NCBI GenBank assembly: GCA_910587795.1
Contig: CAJUNH010000007.1
Span: forward strand, 1-64,000
DNA from: an uncultured Christensenellaceae bacterium
GTDB lineage: Bacteria > Bacillota > Clostridia > Christensenellales > CAG-314
DNA: 64,000 nt
Reading direction: 5' to 3'
Positions 40,678-50,560 of this stretch are shown piece by piece (the first letter of the stretch is position 1; each line of letters starts with the position of its first letter). The notes beneath the pieces are model-generated. The model saw only the letters and a program-made list of their open reading frames with translations. It ran no database searches and was not told where the DNA came from. Position numbers and translations under genes: made by a program.

Positions 40678-42228
40678 ATGAACAAAGTGCCAAGTTGGCT
40701 TAACGACGCGATTTTTTACGAAATTTATCCGCAGAGCTTTTACGATACAAACGGAGACGGTATCGGCGATATAAACGGTATTATCGCTAAGCTGGATTAT
40801 ATTAAAGATACGGGTTTTAACGCCTTGTGGCTTAATCCGTGTTTTGAGTCTCCGTTTAAGGACGCGGGCTACGACGTTGCAGACTACTACAAGGTTGCCG
40901 CGCGTTACGGAAAAAACGATGATTTGTACCGTCTGTTTGACGAAGCGCACAAACGCGGCATCCGCATATTGTTAGACCTTGTGCCCGGACATACGTCTAA
41001 TGAATGTAAGTGGTTTAAACAAAGCTGTCTGCCCGAAAAAAACGAGTACAGCGACCGCTATATTTGGACCGACTGCGTATGGGAACGTCCTCCGCAATAT
41101 CCTCTTGTGGCGGGCGACGCCGACCGCGACGGCTGTTATATGTTAAACTTCTTTTTATCTCAGCCCGCGCTGAACTTCGGTTTTAACAAGATAACTCATC
41201 CTGCATGGCAGATATCTTACACCGACAAACGCGTTAAAGGAACTTTTGACGAAATGCTTAACGTAATGCGTTTTTGGCTGGATCACGGCTGTGACGGTTT
41301 TCGGGTGGATATGGCGGACAGCCTTGTAAAAAACGACGAAGATAAAACGGCGACGGCTTCCCTGTGGCGCAGAGCGCGCGCAATGTTTGACGCCGACTAC
41401 CCCGAAGCGGTGCTTGTATCCGAGTGGTGTAACGCTCCGCGCTCGATTAATATGGCAGGTTTCCATTGCGACTTTATGTTGGACCATCACGGAAAACTGC
41501 TGCATTACGCAACGCGCCAAATGGACGAAAATGGCGTAAACCGCAGTTATTTTTGCAAGACGGCGCACGTTTCGGCAAAAGATATGCTCAGTAAATATAT
41601 TGCCGAACTGACCGAAACTAAGGACAACGGTTACATAAGCATAATCAGCGGCAATCACGATACTCCCCGCGTAGCATATACTTTAAACGGACAGGAACTC
41701 AAACTGTTTTACGTGTTTTTGCTTACAATGCCGGGCGCGCCGTTTGTTTACTACGGCGACGAAATCGGCATGCGTTATCTTCCTCAAATTTCCAAAGAGG
41801 GCGGATACCAGCGCACGGGCAGCCGTACGCCTATGCAATGGGACGGTAAGGCGAAAAATTCGGGATTTTCCTCTGCGGATGCGGATAAGCTGTATCTTGA
41901 CGTCGACCGTTCTAACGACGCGCCCTGCGTAAACGATCAAATTGATTCTGCTTCCTCGCTGTTACATCTCGTTAAGTCGTTAAACGTTCTTCGGCATTCC
42001 AATCCCGAGTTGCAAGCTTCGGCGGATTTTGAGGTGCTGCAACTGACGGACGACGGCGTATTGTGCTACAAAAGAGGCGGTAATATTGCAGTTGCCTTTA
42101 ATCCTACGGACGGGCAGCGCGTATTAAATACGGACGTGGGGGAAGTTCTGCTTCAAGTAAACACGTTTAGCCGTAAAGACGGACATACCGTGCTTGCTCC
42201 GCAAACTGCGATAGTGTTTAAACTGTAG
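40678..42228 (+). CDS. Glycoside hydrolase family 13 (alpha-amylase family) enzyme
   Basis: A 516-aa (beta/alpha)8-barrel enzyme that cleaves or rearranges alpha-glucosidic links. The start is ATG 40678 after AAGAGG. Motifs: FYEIYPQSFYDTNGDGIGD (about 13-31), DLVPGHTSNE (motif I), DGFRVDMADS (about 205-214, with the nucleophile Asp), LVSEWCN (acid/base Glu, about 247) and SGNHDTPR (about 324-331). The NGDGIGD calcium loop and overall layout suit oligo-1,6-glucosidase, trehalose-type or alpha-glucosidase enzymes; the exact activity is not fixed. There is no signal peptide, so it is cytoplasmic. A HAD hydrolase gene follows 47 bases later. Confidence 0.88.
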   Translation: MNKVPSWLNDAIFYEIYPQSFYDTNGDGIGDINGIIAKLDYIKDTGFNALWLNPCFESPFKDAGYDVADYYKVAARYGKNDDLYRLFDEAHKRGIRILLDLVPGHTSNECKWFKQSCLPEKNEYSDRYIWTDCVWERPPQYPLVAGDADRDGCYMLNFFLSQPALNFGFNKITHPAWQISYTDKRVKGTFDEMLNVMRFWLDHGCDGFRVDMADSLVKNDEDKTATASLWRRARAMFDADYPEAVLVSEWCNAPRSINMAGFHCDFMLDHHGKLLHYATRQMDENGVNRSYFCKTAHVSAKDMLSKYIAELTETKDNGYISIISGNHDTPRVAYTLNGQELKLFYVFLLTMPGAPFVYYGDEIGMRYLPQISKEGGYQRTGSRTPMQWDGKAKNSGFSSADADKLYLDVDRSNDAPCVNDQIDSASSLLHLVKSLNVLRHSNPELQASADFEVLQLTDDGVLCYKRGGNIAVAFNPTDGQRVLNTDVGEVLLQVNTFSRKDGHTVLAPQTAIVFKL

Positions 42229-42275
42229 TTGATAGTTGTTTTAATAGAATGTAAATTTTATAACGGGAGGTTTTT

Positions 42276-43118
42276 ATGAGTAAACCCATAGTGGCTTTAA
42301 TATACGACTTTGACAATACTCTGTCTACGCGCGATATGCAGGAATTTACCTTTATCCCCGCGTTGGGTATGAAAGCGGCGGAGTTTTGGGCAAAGACGGA
42401 CGAACTTGCACATCAAGCGCAGATGGACCATATTTTAGCGTACATGTATCTTATGGCAAGGGAAGCAAAGGATAAAAAAATATCTCTTTCCCGCGAGTCT
42501 CTCCGCGAAATGGGCAAAGGCGTGCAGTTTTTTAAAGGCGTACGCGAATGGTTTAAACGCATAAACGCTTACGGCGATAGTTTGGGATTGGAAGTGCGCC
42601 ATTATATATTGTCTTGCGGACTTAAACCTATGGTGGAAGGCTGCGATATTGCCGACGAGTTTTACAATATTTTTGCGTGCGATTATCTTTACGATGATAA
42701 CGACGAGCCTTTGTGGCCGAGCATTGCAATCAACTACACAAGCAAAACGCAGTTTTTATACCGTATAAACAAGGGTGTTGAGGATTTGGGCGAGGACGCA
42801 AAACTTAATATGTATATGTCCCGCGACGAAAGAGTCGTTCCGTTTGATCAAATGGTGTACATAGGCGACGGACTTACCGACGTACCCAGTATGAAGTTGG
42901 TTCGCCAGCGCGGCGGCTACGCAATAGGCGTTTATAAAAAGCCTACCGATTCTACTTACCTTGTCAATCAAAACCGCGTAGACTTTTATCTTAAATGCGA
43001 TTATACCGACGGCAGCGGAATAGATACCGCAATGAAAGCGATATTCGGTCAAATCGCAGCAAAGTTAAATATCAAAACGCTGTCGGCGGCTTCGTATAAA
43101 TCCGCAGAAACAAAATAA
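42276..43118 (+). CDS. HAD-superfamily hydrolase
   Basis: 280 aa, start ATG 42276 after GGGAGG. The HAD motif I DFDNTLS (11-17; nucleophile Asp11 and Asp13) opens the protein; motif II is the LSCGLK segment; motif IV, YIGDGLTDVPSM (about 196-207), holds the metal-binding Asp pair. It has a cap domain of about 100 residues, probably all-helical. Members of this type act as phosphatases. The substrate is unknown; its place behind GH13 hints at sugar phosphates, but that is weak. Confidence 0.85.
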   Translation: MSKPIVALIYDFDNTLSTRDMQEFTFIPALGMKAAEFWAKTDELAHQAQMDHILAYMYLMAREAKDKKISLSRESLREMGKGVQFFKGVREWFKRINAYGDSLGLEVRHYILSCGLKPMVEGCDIADEFYNIFACDYLYDDNDEPLWPSIAINYTSKTQFLYRINKGVEDLGEDAKLNMYMSRDERVVPFDQMVYIGDGLTDVPSMKLVRQRGGYAIGVYKKPTDSTYLVNQNRVDFYLKCDYTDGSGIDTAMKAIFGQIAAKLNIKTLSAASYKSAETK

Positions 43119-43126
43119 TAAACGTA

Positions 43127-43210
43127 ACGGAGTTTCCTTTGGCTATCACCCTAAAAGCAGAACGTTTTTAGGCGTTGTACGCCGTTGCAGGGAAACTCCG
43201 TTTTATTTAA
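43127..43210 (+). terminator. Large terminator hairpin with structured loop
   Basis: AACGGAGTTTCC (43127-43138) pairs perfectly with GGAAACTCCGTT (43192-43203), then TTTATTT. The 53-base loop has its own small stem, GGCGT (43172-43176) with ACGCC (43180-43184). Normal intrinsic terminators have short loops. Confidence 0.75.
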
Positions 43211-43575
43211 AATTACGAATAATATATAATTGGATAATTAATTTGTTTAACGGAACTCTATCGATTTTAATTACATCGTACTACGCTTTAAAGCGAGTGT
43301 TTTGTGTAAGTGTTATTTGTGTACGATATAATTGCAAACTTTTTTCGCCAAAACAAATAAAATACACATAAAATTTTAGTCCGTCCTTAATTATGCCGTT
43401 TTATTTTTAGCAAATGCCTCGATTTTCTATTCGTATATCAACGCATGTACCGAGACGGTAATTGCCGTAGGCAAACAATAAATGTCATTATTCTCCACAA
43501 CTTTACAATATAATATATAATCGAAGTACTATCATTATAAAAAATATTATGGCGAGTTATAAGGGGTGGCGTAAT
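43211..43575. other. AT-rich non-coding gap
   Basis: No gene seen. A TATAAT-like element near 43510 and the ribosome binding site AAGGGGTGG at 43560-43568 serve the next gene. Confidence 0.5.
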
Positions 43576-44439
43576 ATGTATTGCAAGCGTATACTTATCC
43601 TTCAACAAACGGACAAACGTTTTGCCGAGCGTAACAAGGAATTGTGCGGTATGGTTAAGCTTATCAATAATTCTGCCTCGGCAACTTCCGTTACGGTTTT
43701 TGTAACAAATGCCGACGTCAAATCATTCGGCGAGTGGTGGCTTTTGTTGGGGTTCGGACGCGAACGCATATCCAAACAGCTAAGCACGTTAAATAACGCA
43801 ACGTTTACTTTGCCTAGGCAAAATTTGGATAACGTAGGGTGTATGCTTATAAAAGTGGAGGATAAGTGCTACGAAGTTGCGCGGTCATACGTGGGCGACA
43901 GTTCGGTGTGCGACGTATTGTTCCGCCAAAAGGAAAATTTAATTTACGAAAAAACGGCTGCCGAACAGGAACAGCAAACCGTATACGAGCAGTTTGTTGC
44001 GTCTACCGATAATTTTTATCAGGGAATGGACCTGGACAAAATCAAATCGCGCGCGGACGAACGTTACAAAAGCGTTGCCGATTACAGCGCGGCGTTCGAG
44101 CGATACTACGCCGCGGGCAGCCGCAGCGATTATTACGAATCCGTCAAGACCGAAATCTGTAAAGTTTTTGTTCAGTTTCCGCCGTATTACCCTTTGATAC
44201 ATAAATATATGGAATCGTTTTTTGTAAGAATCGACTTTCCGTCTTCGCCTAAGTATTTTGTTTTGGGCGTGTTGCAGGATAAGGGAGTTATACGTTACAT
44301 ATGTTACGGCTTGCCTGCCGAACAAGAGGGTTTCAGCGATAAGGACTTTGTGTATGTGGAAAATTCTCCCGTGGGCTTTTGGATGCTTTTTCAGGACGCG
44401 CAAACGGGGCAAATAACCGCTTTAAACGAAACTGTGTAA
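43576..44439 (+). CDS. Hypothetical protein (287 aa)
   Basis: The start is ATG 43576, eight bases after AAGGGGTGG; an in-frame ATG at 43549 precedes that site. The protein has no signal peptide or membrane segment. It has a beta-rich first half (CKRILILQQTD, SVTVFVTNADVK, GFGRERISKQ), a charged helical middle (about 120-190, GMDLDKIKSRADERYKSV) and a beta C-terminus. I do not recognise a family with confidence. The gene stands alone with a terminator-like hairpin at about 44467-44512. Confidence 0.65.
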   Translation: MYCKRILILQQTDKRFAERNKELCGMVKLINNSASATSVTVFVTNADVKSFGEWWLLLGFGRERISKQLSTLNNATFTLPRQNLDNVGCMLIKVEDKCYEVARSYVGDSSVCDVLFRQKENLIYEKTAAEQEQQTVYEQFVASTDNFYQGMDLDKIKSRADERYKSVADYSAAFERYYAAGSRSDYYESVKTEICKVFVQFPPYYPLIHKYMESFFVRIDFPSSPKYFVLGVLQDKGVIRYICYGLPAEQEGFSDKDFVYVENSPVGFWMLFQDAQTGQITALNETV

Positions 44440-44500
44440 ATAATTAATTAAAAAATCGGCGTAAATAAAGCAAACTAAAATATCAAATATGCCAAAAGTG

Positions 44501-44529
44501 TTGCTTTTTTTTATTTAATGCATTATAAT
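44501..44529 (+). promoter_or_regulatory. Promoter for lipoprotein gene
   Basis: TTGCTT (44501-44506), 17 bases, TATAAT (44524-44529). The -10 box matches consensus; the -35 is weak. Confidence 0.6.
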
Positions 44530-44593
44530 TAAAGCCTATGTAGTGTATACATTTCGGCAATGCGCCGAAGTTATAGATTCAAGGAGTAGTATA

Positions 44594-45994
44594 ATGTTCA
44601 AACACAAATCGACAAAATCAATGATTTTTTTGACGGTAGCTGTAATTATGGTTGTTGCCGTTACGTTAACGGCGTGCAACGGTAATGCGTTTAAACCTGT
44701 CGAAATGCCCGCACAAGGCGAAGTTTCCAGTAACGGCGGCAGCGCGGTGCGTTACGGCGAATGGATTTATTATATCAACGGTTACGAGTCCAATTCGTCT
44801 GCCGCAAACACATACGAACAAATAGAAACACGCGTCGGCGCGGTTGCCCGCATTAAGGTTGCGGATATCGAAAATCTGTTTGCAGTATACGACGATTCTA
44901 CTTTTACGTCAAGCAGCGCGCGCACAAAGGAAATTGCAAACCGTTTGAAAGAGGCTGCGCAGATTGTGGTTCCCAACTTCTATTACAGCGCTAACTCCAC
45001 GTCTCAACAGCTTAACGGTATATTTATTTTCGGCGACAGACTGTATATGCTTACCCCCAACGACGAGTTGACCGCAGGCGGTAACACCCAAACAAACCAG
45101 AGCGTACTTACAAGCTTTAAATTGGACGGAAGCGATCCGCAGCGTCATTACGTATTTACAAACAACGCCGCGCAGGTAATGCTGAACGAGATTGACGGTA
45201 AAGTGGTTGCAACTTATATTATGGATAAGGAAATCGGCAATATCAACGTTGCCGACGGCAGTAAAATCGTAATGATAGAGGAAACCGCCAGCGCACAGTT
45301 CGACTTTGCCGGCAAAGCGGTAGTTTATTTGGATGAGGACGGTTCTGTTTGTTCTCTCAAAGCGGGACAAGCCGAACATAAAGTTTTAGTGGAAAACAAA
45401 ATCCCCGAAGGCAAAAAGGAATCCACCGTAACATATTCGGTAACTTCCGTTAATAACGGATACGTATACTACACAATGTCGGATAGCACAAACTCCGCTA
45501 TAGGCAATAAATGCTTGTATTATGCAACCGATTCCGTTAAGGATCAAGTGGCGTTTGCAGGCGAAACGTCGTCGTTCAGTTCCTTCTACGGATACAAGGA
45601 CACGGTTGTTTATGCCGACTCGTCAACCGTCAGCGGAACTACAATGTACGGTATTTATATCCGTAACAGCGAGGGCGATAAAGTAATAGTCAATCCCGTG
45701 CAAAACGATAATTCCATTACGTTTAACCGTATCGAAGGCGATATATTGTACTATACGTCCAATAACATTGCATACAAAGTAGACTTGTCTGCGGAAACGC
45801 CCGTTGTGCAAGCGTACGGAGCAAGCCTTGCCGCAGCATCTAACTGGTATATGCCCGATATCGTAGGCGAATACGTAATAACCGTAGCAAGCGGATCGGT
45901 AACGGCAGTAAAGTTTGACGCGGAAACAAAAACAAACAGCAGTTCCGTTATCCTTACCATTGTTGCAGATACCGACGAGGACGACAAAGACTAA
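44594..45994 (+). CDS. Lipoprotein of unknown function, beta-propeller-like
   Basis: The start ATG 44594 follows AAGGAGTAGTATA; an upstream ATG-led frame from 44543 lacks a site. The 466-aa product has a signal peptide ending in a lipobox, with Cys28 (VTLTAC) as the lipidated residue, so it is anchored outside the membrane. The body repeats short blocks of the type WIYYINGYE, DRLYMLTPND, GDILYYTSNN, as in DUF5050/YncE-like propellers. No catalytic motif is seen. It has its own promoter and terminator; its function is unknown. Confidence 0.8.
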   Translation: MFKHKSTKSMIFLTVAVIMVVAVTLTACNGNAFKPVEMPAQGEVSSNGGSAVRYGEWIYYINGYESNSSAANTYEQIETRVGAVARIKVADIENLFAVYDDSTFTSSSARTKEIANRLKEAAQIVVPNFYYSANSTSQQLNGIFIFGDRLYMLTPNDELTAGGNTQTNQSVLTSFKLDGSDPQRHYVFTNNAAQVMLNEIDGKVVATYIMDKEIGNINVADGSKIVMIEETASAQFDFAGKAVVYLDEDGSVCSLKAGQAEHKVLVENKIPEGKKESTVTYSVTSVNNGYVYYTMSDSTNSAIGNKCLYYATDSVKDQVAFAGETSSFSSFYGYKDTVVYADSSTVSGTTMYGIYIRNSEGDKVIVNPVQNDNSITFNRIEGDILYYTSNNIAYKVDLSAETPVVQAYGASLAAASNWYMPDIVGEYVITVASGSVTAVKFDAETKTNSSSVILTIVADTDEDDKD

Positions 45995-46016
45995 TATAAT
46001 TAGATATATAAATTCG

Positions 46017-46049
46017 GCGGGGCTTTAATAAAAGTCCCGCTATTTTTTT
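46017..46049 (+). terminator. Rho-independent terminator
   Basis: GCGGGGCTTT (46017-46026) pairs with AAAGTCCCGC (46031-46040), with one wobble, followed by TATTTTTTT. Confidence 0.8.
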
Positions 46050-46070
46050 GTCAAAAATGCATTGCGTAAA

Positions 46071-46099
46071 TTGACAAAAATAAACCCTTGCACTATACT
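46071..46099 (+). promoter_or_regulatory. Sigma-A promoter for proS
   Basis: TTGACA (46071-46076), 17 bases, TATACT (46094-46099). The start codon follows 47 bases later. No T-box leader is seen. Confidence 0.8.
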
Positions 46100-46145
46100 T
46101 GTGAGAGTAAAAGCCGTTATATACGGCAATAGGAGATGACCGATT

Positions 46146-47582
46146 ATGGCAGATAAACAATTTGTAAAGGAAATTGCCGACATTAATACGGATTTTCCTC
46201 AATGGTACACCGACGTTGTAATTAAAACGCAGCTTGTAGACTACGGTCCCGTAAAAGGTACTATGGTAATACGCCCGTACGGCTACGCCATTTGGGAAAA
46301 TATCCAAAAGGAATTGGACGCCCGCTTTAAGGCTACTGGACATCAAAACGCGTATTTCCCGTTGCTTATACCAAAAAGCTTGTTGGATAAGGAAGCGGAA
46401 CACGTAGAAGGGTTTGCTCCGGAAGTGGCTATGGTTACGGTTGCCGGAGGCGAAACTCTTGCCGAGCCTTGCGTGGTACGTCCTACCAGCGAAACGATTT
46501 TCAGCACAATGTTTGCCAAATGGATAAACAGCTACCGCGACTTGCCGTTAAAACTCAACCAGTGGGCAAACGTAATGCGTTGGGAAAAGACAACCCGTCC
46601 GTTTCTTAGGACAAGCGAATTTTTGTGGCAGGAAGGACACACTATACATGCCACACGCGAAGAATCGCTGAAAGAAACGCTGGATATGCTGAATTTGTAT
46701 CACGACTTTGCACGCGACGTTTTGGCAATGCCTACGTTTATCGGTCAAAAGAGCGAAAAGGAAAAATTTGCCGGCGCCGAAGCAACTTACGGTATGGAAG
46801 CTATGATGCTGGACGGTAAAAGTTTGCAGGCAGGCACAACTCATCACTTCGGTCAAAAGTTCAGCCGCGCATACGATATTCAGTTTTTGGATAAAGACAG
46901 TACCCACAAATACGTGTGGCAGTCCAGTTGGGGAGTGTCTACACGCTTAATCGGCGCAATTATTATGGCGCACGGCGATCAGCGCGGTTTGGTGCTTCCG
47001 CCGAAAGTTTCCCCCGTACAGGCAGTGGTAATCCCCGTTGCGGCTCACAAAGCGGGCGTTACGGAAAAAGCCGCCGAAATAGCCGAAAGTTTACGTAGGC
47101 AAGGCGTTCGCGTAGAACTTGACGTACGCGATCAGTCGCCGGGCTGGAAGTTTAACGAATGGGAAATGAAGGGCGTTCCCGTACGTATAGAGGTAGGACC
47201 GCGGGATATCGAACAAGGCGTTGTTACTTACGCCCGCCGCGATACTTGCCAAAAGGCTGAAATGGCTATAGACGCGGTTGCAAACGGCGTGGCGTCGCTG
47301 TTGGACGAAATCCAAACAAATATGTACAATAAGTCGCTGGCTTTCCGCGACGCTCACGTCAAACTCGCCCGTAATATGGAGGAACTGGGCGAAGTTCTGG
47401 ACAGTAAATGTTTTGCAAAAGTGGTGTGGGATAAAGATCCTGCCTGCGAAGCGATGTTTAAGGAAAAATTCCAAGCGACCGTACGCGTAATGCTGGATGA
47501 AAAACCTTTCCAAAACGTTTGCACTTGCTGCGGACATAAGGGCGATAATTTGGTTGTTGCGTTAGTCGCCCGTGCATACTGA
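46146..47582 (+). CDS. proS: Prolyl-tRNA synthetase (archaeal/eukaryal-type)
   Basis: A class II synthetase of 478 aa that charges tRNA-Pro. It starts MADKQFVKEIADINTDFPQW. Class II motif 2 appears as FLRTSEFLWQEGHT (about 157-170) and motif 3 as GDQRGLVLPPKV (about 277-288). The anticodon-binding domain and a C-terminal zinc-type region (CTCCGHKGD, about 459-467) follow. It lacks the large editing insertion of bacterial ProS (usually about 570 aa), so it belongs to the type-3 form found in many Clostridia. It is monocistronic. Confidence 0.95.
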   Translation: MADKQFVKEIADINTDFPQWYTDVVIKTQLVDYGPVKGTMVIRPYGYAIWENIQKELDARFKATGHQNAYFPLLIPKSLLDKEAEHVEGFAPEVAMVTVAGGETLAEPCVVRPTSETIFSTMFAKWINSYRDLPLKLNQWANVMRWEKTTRPFLRTSEFLWQEGHTIHATREESLKETLDMLNLYHDFARDVLAMPTFIGQKSEKEKFAGAEATYGMEAMMLDGKSLQAGTTHHFGQKFSRAYDIQFLDKDSTHKYVWQSSWGVSTRLIGAIIMAHGDQRGLVLPPKVSPVQAVVIPVAAHKAGVTEKAAEIAESLRRQGVRVELDVRDQSPGWKFNEWEMKGVPVRIEVGPRDIEQGVVTYARRDTCQKAEMAIDAVANGVASLLDEIQTNMYNKSLAFRDAHVKLARNMEELGEVLDSKCFAKVVWDKDPACEAMFKEKFQATVRVMLDEKPFQNVCTCCGHKGDNLVVALVARAY

Positions 47583-47742
47583 CAACGTATAACGGTGCGT
47601 TTGTTATATATCTGCCGATAATTATTTTACGCATTGTAATTTATTGTTGCCGTGATAGTTTACGACGAAATATTTTCTTTGTAATTTAGCAAAAATCTAT
47701 CGTTATATCAATATTTTTTATAAGACTGTAACGGTAAAAAAG

Positions 47743-47771
47743 TTGCTTTAAAATGTTTCTTGTGATAAAAT
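47743..47771 (+). promoter_or_regulatory. Promoter for FMN-binding lipoprotein gene
   Basis: TTGCTT (47743-47748), 17 bases, TAAAAT (47766-47771). Confidence 0.55.
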
Positions 47772-47827
47772 ACCTATGATTTGCGAGGATACTTGCAGAT
47801 AAATATATTTTTGAAGGAGAAAAAACA

Positions 47828-48283
47828 ATGAAGAAGATTTTGATTCTTGCTCTTGCAATCGTTATGGCTCTTTCCGTAATAGCTTTCGTTGCATGCGATC
47901 AAGGCGAAACAGTTACCGGCGAAATTCATTACACCAACCACGGAAAAGAGTACGGCGCAAAAGTTGACGTTACCGTTAAAGGCGGCGTTATCACGGCTGT
48001 TAAACTTTATACCGACGAGGAAAGCGGATACATTAGAACGTCTCCCGACAACAAAGATTACGGTTGGGAAGGACACGACAGAACAGAAGCTGCTTATGCC
48101 GATTTTATCGAGAATCATTTTGTAGGTAAAACCGTGGAAACGGTTAACGCTTATAAAGCTACAATCGATAAGACATCCGGTAAAGCCGAAGTTACAGGCA
48201 ACACTGTAATTACAGGTTCTACGCAATCCGCAGCACGTGTTATTCTTGCTGTACAAGACGCTCTTAGCAAGTTGGGCAAATAA
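47828..48283 (+). CDS. FMN-binding domain lipoprotein
   Basis: 151 aa with a signal peptide and lipobox, Cys23 (IAFVAC). The body fits a small FMN_bind domain: AKVDVTVKGGVITAVKLYTDEES followed, near the end, by VITGSTQSAARVILAVQDAL, where the ITGST segment corresponds to the threonine site that is flavinylated in related proteins. It may carry flavin for extracellular electron transfer. No flavin transferase (ApbE) gene is in the window. It stands alone with its own promoter and a strong terminator. Confidence 0.75.
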   Translation: MKKILILALAIVMALSVIAFVACDQGETVTGEIHYTNHGKEYGAKVDVTVKGGVITAVKLYTDEESGYIRTSPDNKDYGWEGHDRTEAAYADFIENHFVGKTVETVNAYKATIDKTSGKAEVTGNTVITGSTQSAARVILAVQDALSKLGK

Positions 48284-48312
48284 TTATTTGCAACACACTT
48301 AATAAAGCAAAC

Positions 48313-48347
48313 AAAAAGTTCACATCTTTCGGTGTGAACTTTTTATT
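48313..48347 (+). terminator. Rho-independent terminator
   Basis: AAAAAGTTCACA (48313-48324) pairs perfectly with TGTGAACTTTTT (48333-48344) around an eight-base loop, followed by ATTTT. It lies between two convergent genes and its A/T flanks could serve both. Confidence 0.9.
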
Positions 48348-48380
48348 TTGATTTTTGATTCTTATAATAAAAGCTAAGTA

Positions 48381-49859
48381 CTATTGTATAATTTGAGATA
48401 TAATTTCTTTTCCTTCGATAAAGTCGGTAAATATCTTGCCCAGTTCCTGTCCGCTGACGCCTGTAAATGCGTTTATCATTTGGTCGGGGGCGGCAATGGT
48501 GCAAATTGCTCCGTCAAAATAGTTTTGAAGCGCTTTTGTAAATTTGGCTTTGCCCATAACCTCGTACAGCGTTCCAAACAGTAAGCTGCCTTTAACGTAA
48601 GTAAACACTACGTATTCGTTATCGTTTTTGTATTCGTTTAACGCTCTAAAGGACGTGTCTACGTTGTCGTAGTAGTGGTTAAGTACGTCTACGTAACTAA
48701 CGTATGTTTTTGTTACGGCTTTAACGGAGTTTTCGATAGGCATCGCGTCCGTTTCGTCCAAATACATATACGTCAAAAACTCTGCAAGTCCTTCGTCCAT
48801 CCAGGCGTTTGTTATTTGGTTGTTGCCTACAAGTCCGTAAAACCATTGATGTGCGGTTTCGTGTGCAATCGCTTCGGTATACGCGTTGGATCCGCTTGTT
48901 ACCATTGCAAGCGCGCCGTATTCCATTCCGCCGTAGCAAAAGTCCGTTTCGCACACGCTGTATACGGAGTAGGGATAACCACCCACGTTTTTATTAAGAA
49001 AATCCAACATACCTACCGCGGTTGCCAAGCTTTGCTCGGGATTTGCGTCGTTGTAGTAATAGTAGTTTACTTGCGTATCGCCTACTTGCTGCGATAACTT
49101 TTTAAAGTTCTTAGACATTACCAAAGCAAAATCGCGCAGGGCGTTTGCTTTATAGTTGTAGCAGGTAAATCCGTTGTCCTGCGTGGCTTCTTCCAACGCT
49201 CCGCTGGAAGCAACAACGTAGTTGGACGGAAGTTTTATCGTTACGTCGTAGTTTGCAACGTCGGTAACGTACGGGTCGCCTATATTATAATACGGCGTGC
49301 AATCGTATCCCCCGTTGGACATTACGCATAATACGGGGTACCAGTTGCCGAGGTTTACCGTGTTATCGGTATAACCTAAGCGGTGGCGTATATTTGCAAG
49401 CTGTATTTGGTAGGTCATTTCTATCGTCGTTTTGCCGTCGGGGAATAATTCTTCTGCCAAAGGTACGGACAGAATATCCAGATTCTCTCCTTCGATGGTG
49501 TACGCAACGGCATTTCCGTTTACTTTTACGGAATCGAAAGCGATATCTCCGTAACTGTCGCCGTTGACGTATGCTTTTGCATGGTAAGTGTTGGGTACTA
49601 CGGGTGTGGACGCGTTTTCGCGGTAAGCGTTTGCATAAATGTGGAATTTAACCGAAGTAACGGAGTTTTCGCTGCGGTTTGTAATCTCCACCGTTTGCAT
49701 CGCGGATAAAATATGCGACGTATCGTCGTAAGACGCTGCAATAGTGTATACGTTGGCGTCCTTTGCCGCCTTGTCTATTGGGTTTGCGCCGCACGCCGCC
49801 AGTGTGATTACGCCGGTAATTAAACAAAGTGCCAGTAACAAACATATAATTTTTTTCAT
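48381..49859 (-). CDS. M1-family metallopeptidase lipoprotein
   Basis: 492 aa. A signal peptide with lipobox (ITLAAC, Cys23) anchors it outside the membrane. An N-terminal beta domain leads to the gluzincin catalytic region: substrate-binding GGMEYGAL (about 310-317, in place of GAMEN), zinc motif HETAHQWF (333-340) and the third ligand in WMDEGLAE (about 353-360), as in M1 aminopeptidases. The length is short for M1 (often 600-900), as the C-terminal helical domain is small. It likely trims extracellular peptides, which would suit the Opp uptake system encoded next, on the opposite strand. Confidence 0.88.
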   Translation of the reverse strand: MKKIICLLLALCLITGVITLAACGANPIDKAAKDANVYTIAASYDDTSHILSAMQTVEITNRSENSVTSVKFHIYANAYRENASTPVVPNTYHAKAYVNGDSYGDIAFDSVKVNGNAVAYTIEGENLDILSVPLAEELFPDGKTTIEMTYQIQLANIRHRLGYTDNTVNLGNWYPVLCVMSNGGYDCTPYYNIGDPYVTDVANYDVTIKLPSNYVVASSGALEEATQDNGFTCYNYKANALRDFALVMSKNFKKLSQQVGDTQVNYYYYNDANPEQSLATAVGMLDFLNKNVGGYPYSVYSVCETDFCYGGMEYGALAMVTSGSNAYTEAIAHETAHQWFYGLVGNNQITNAWMDEGLAEFLTYMYLDETDAMPIENSVKAVTKTYVSYVDVLNHYYDNVDTSFRALNEYKNDNEYVVFTYVKGSLLFGTLYEVMGKAKFTKALQNYFDGAICTIAAPDQMINAFTGVSGQELGKIFTDFIEGKEIISQIIQ

Positions 49860-50502
49860 AAACTATCTCCGCTTAAAAGTATTCGGTTAATTGTATGCGG
49901 GGCAAATTCAATAAATACTTGTTTTGTTTAATTTTGATTTTTATAAATTTCTATAATTAAGCAATTAACGGTGGTTAACGAAACCTAATTTGGTTTAATT
50001 ACACCGTAAAAGGCTTAAAAATAATTTATTTGATTTAACATATTTGTTTTACGATATAATTGCGCAAAAAATAATTTTTTGTGTGTTATATCGGTCGCAG
50101 TGAACGTAAATCGGCAATGTGTTTGCGCGCTTAAATTGTTAAGGTTTGTTTCTCTCTTTCTAAACGTATACGGGGAGCAGCATATTACGATGTAAAAGTT
50201 AATTCGACGATGTTGTTTCTATTTTAAAGTTTTTATTGTTTAAGCGCAAAGTTGTTTTGCAGACAGAAAAAATTATTTTGCCGTTTTATTTTAATAATTT
50301 TGTGATGATTTTTATGACGCAAACAAATCTGTTTATCATATATTGTAAGAACAAATAATTTTTGCAGCAATACATTTGCATAAAAAGCCAAAAATAACAG
50401 AATTGTATTATTACTAAGGGGGTTTTCTGTAATCATTTATCAAAAAATTGCCAAAAATAATAAAATAAAGTTTAAAAATTGCTTAAAAATATGTAAAATC
50501 AG

Positions 50503-50532
50503 TTGACGGTATTTAAAAGTATATGGTAGAAT
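50503..50532 (+). promoter_or_regulatory. Sigma-A promoter for the opp operon
   Basis: TTGACG (50503-50508), 18 bases, TAGAAT (50527-50532). The transcript would start near 50540, leaving a leader of about 315 bases before oppA. Confidence 0.7.
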
Positions 50533-50560
50533 AATCACATTATCAACTAAAGAATAGTTA

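Noticed and set aside
50233..50436. Minus-strand 67-aa frame in the opp gap
   Set aside because: AT-rich chance frame with low-complexity sequence and no convincing site.
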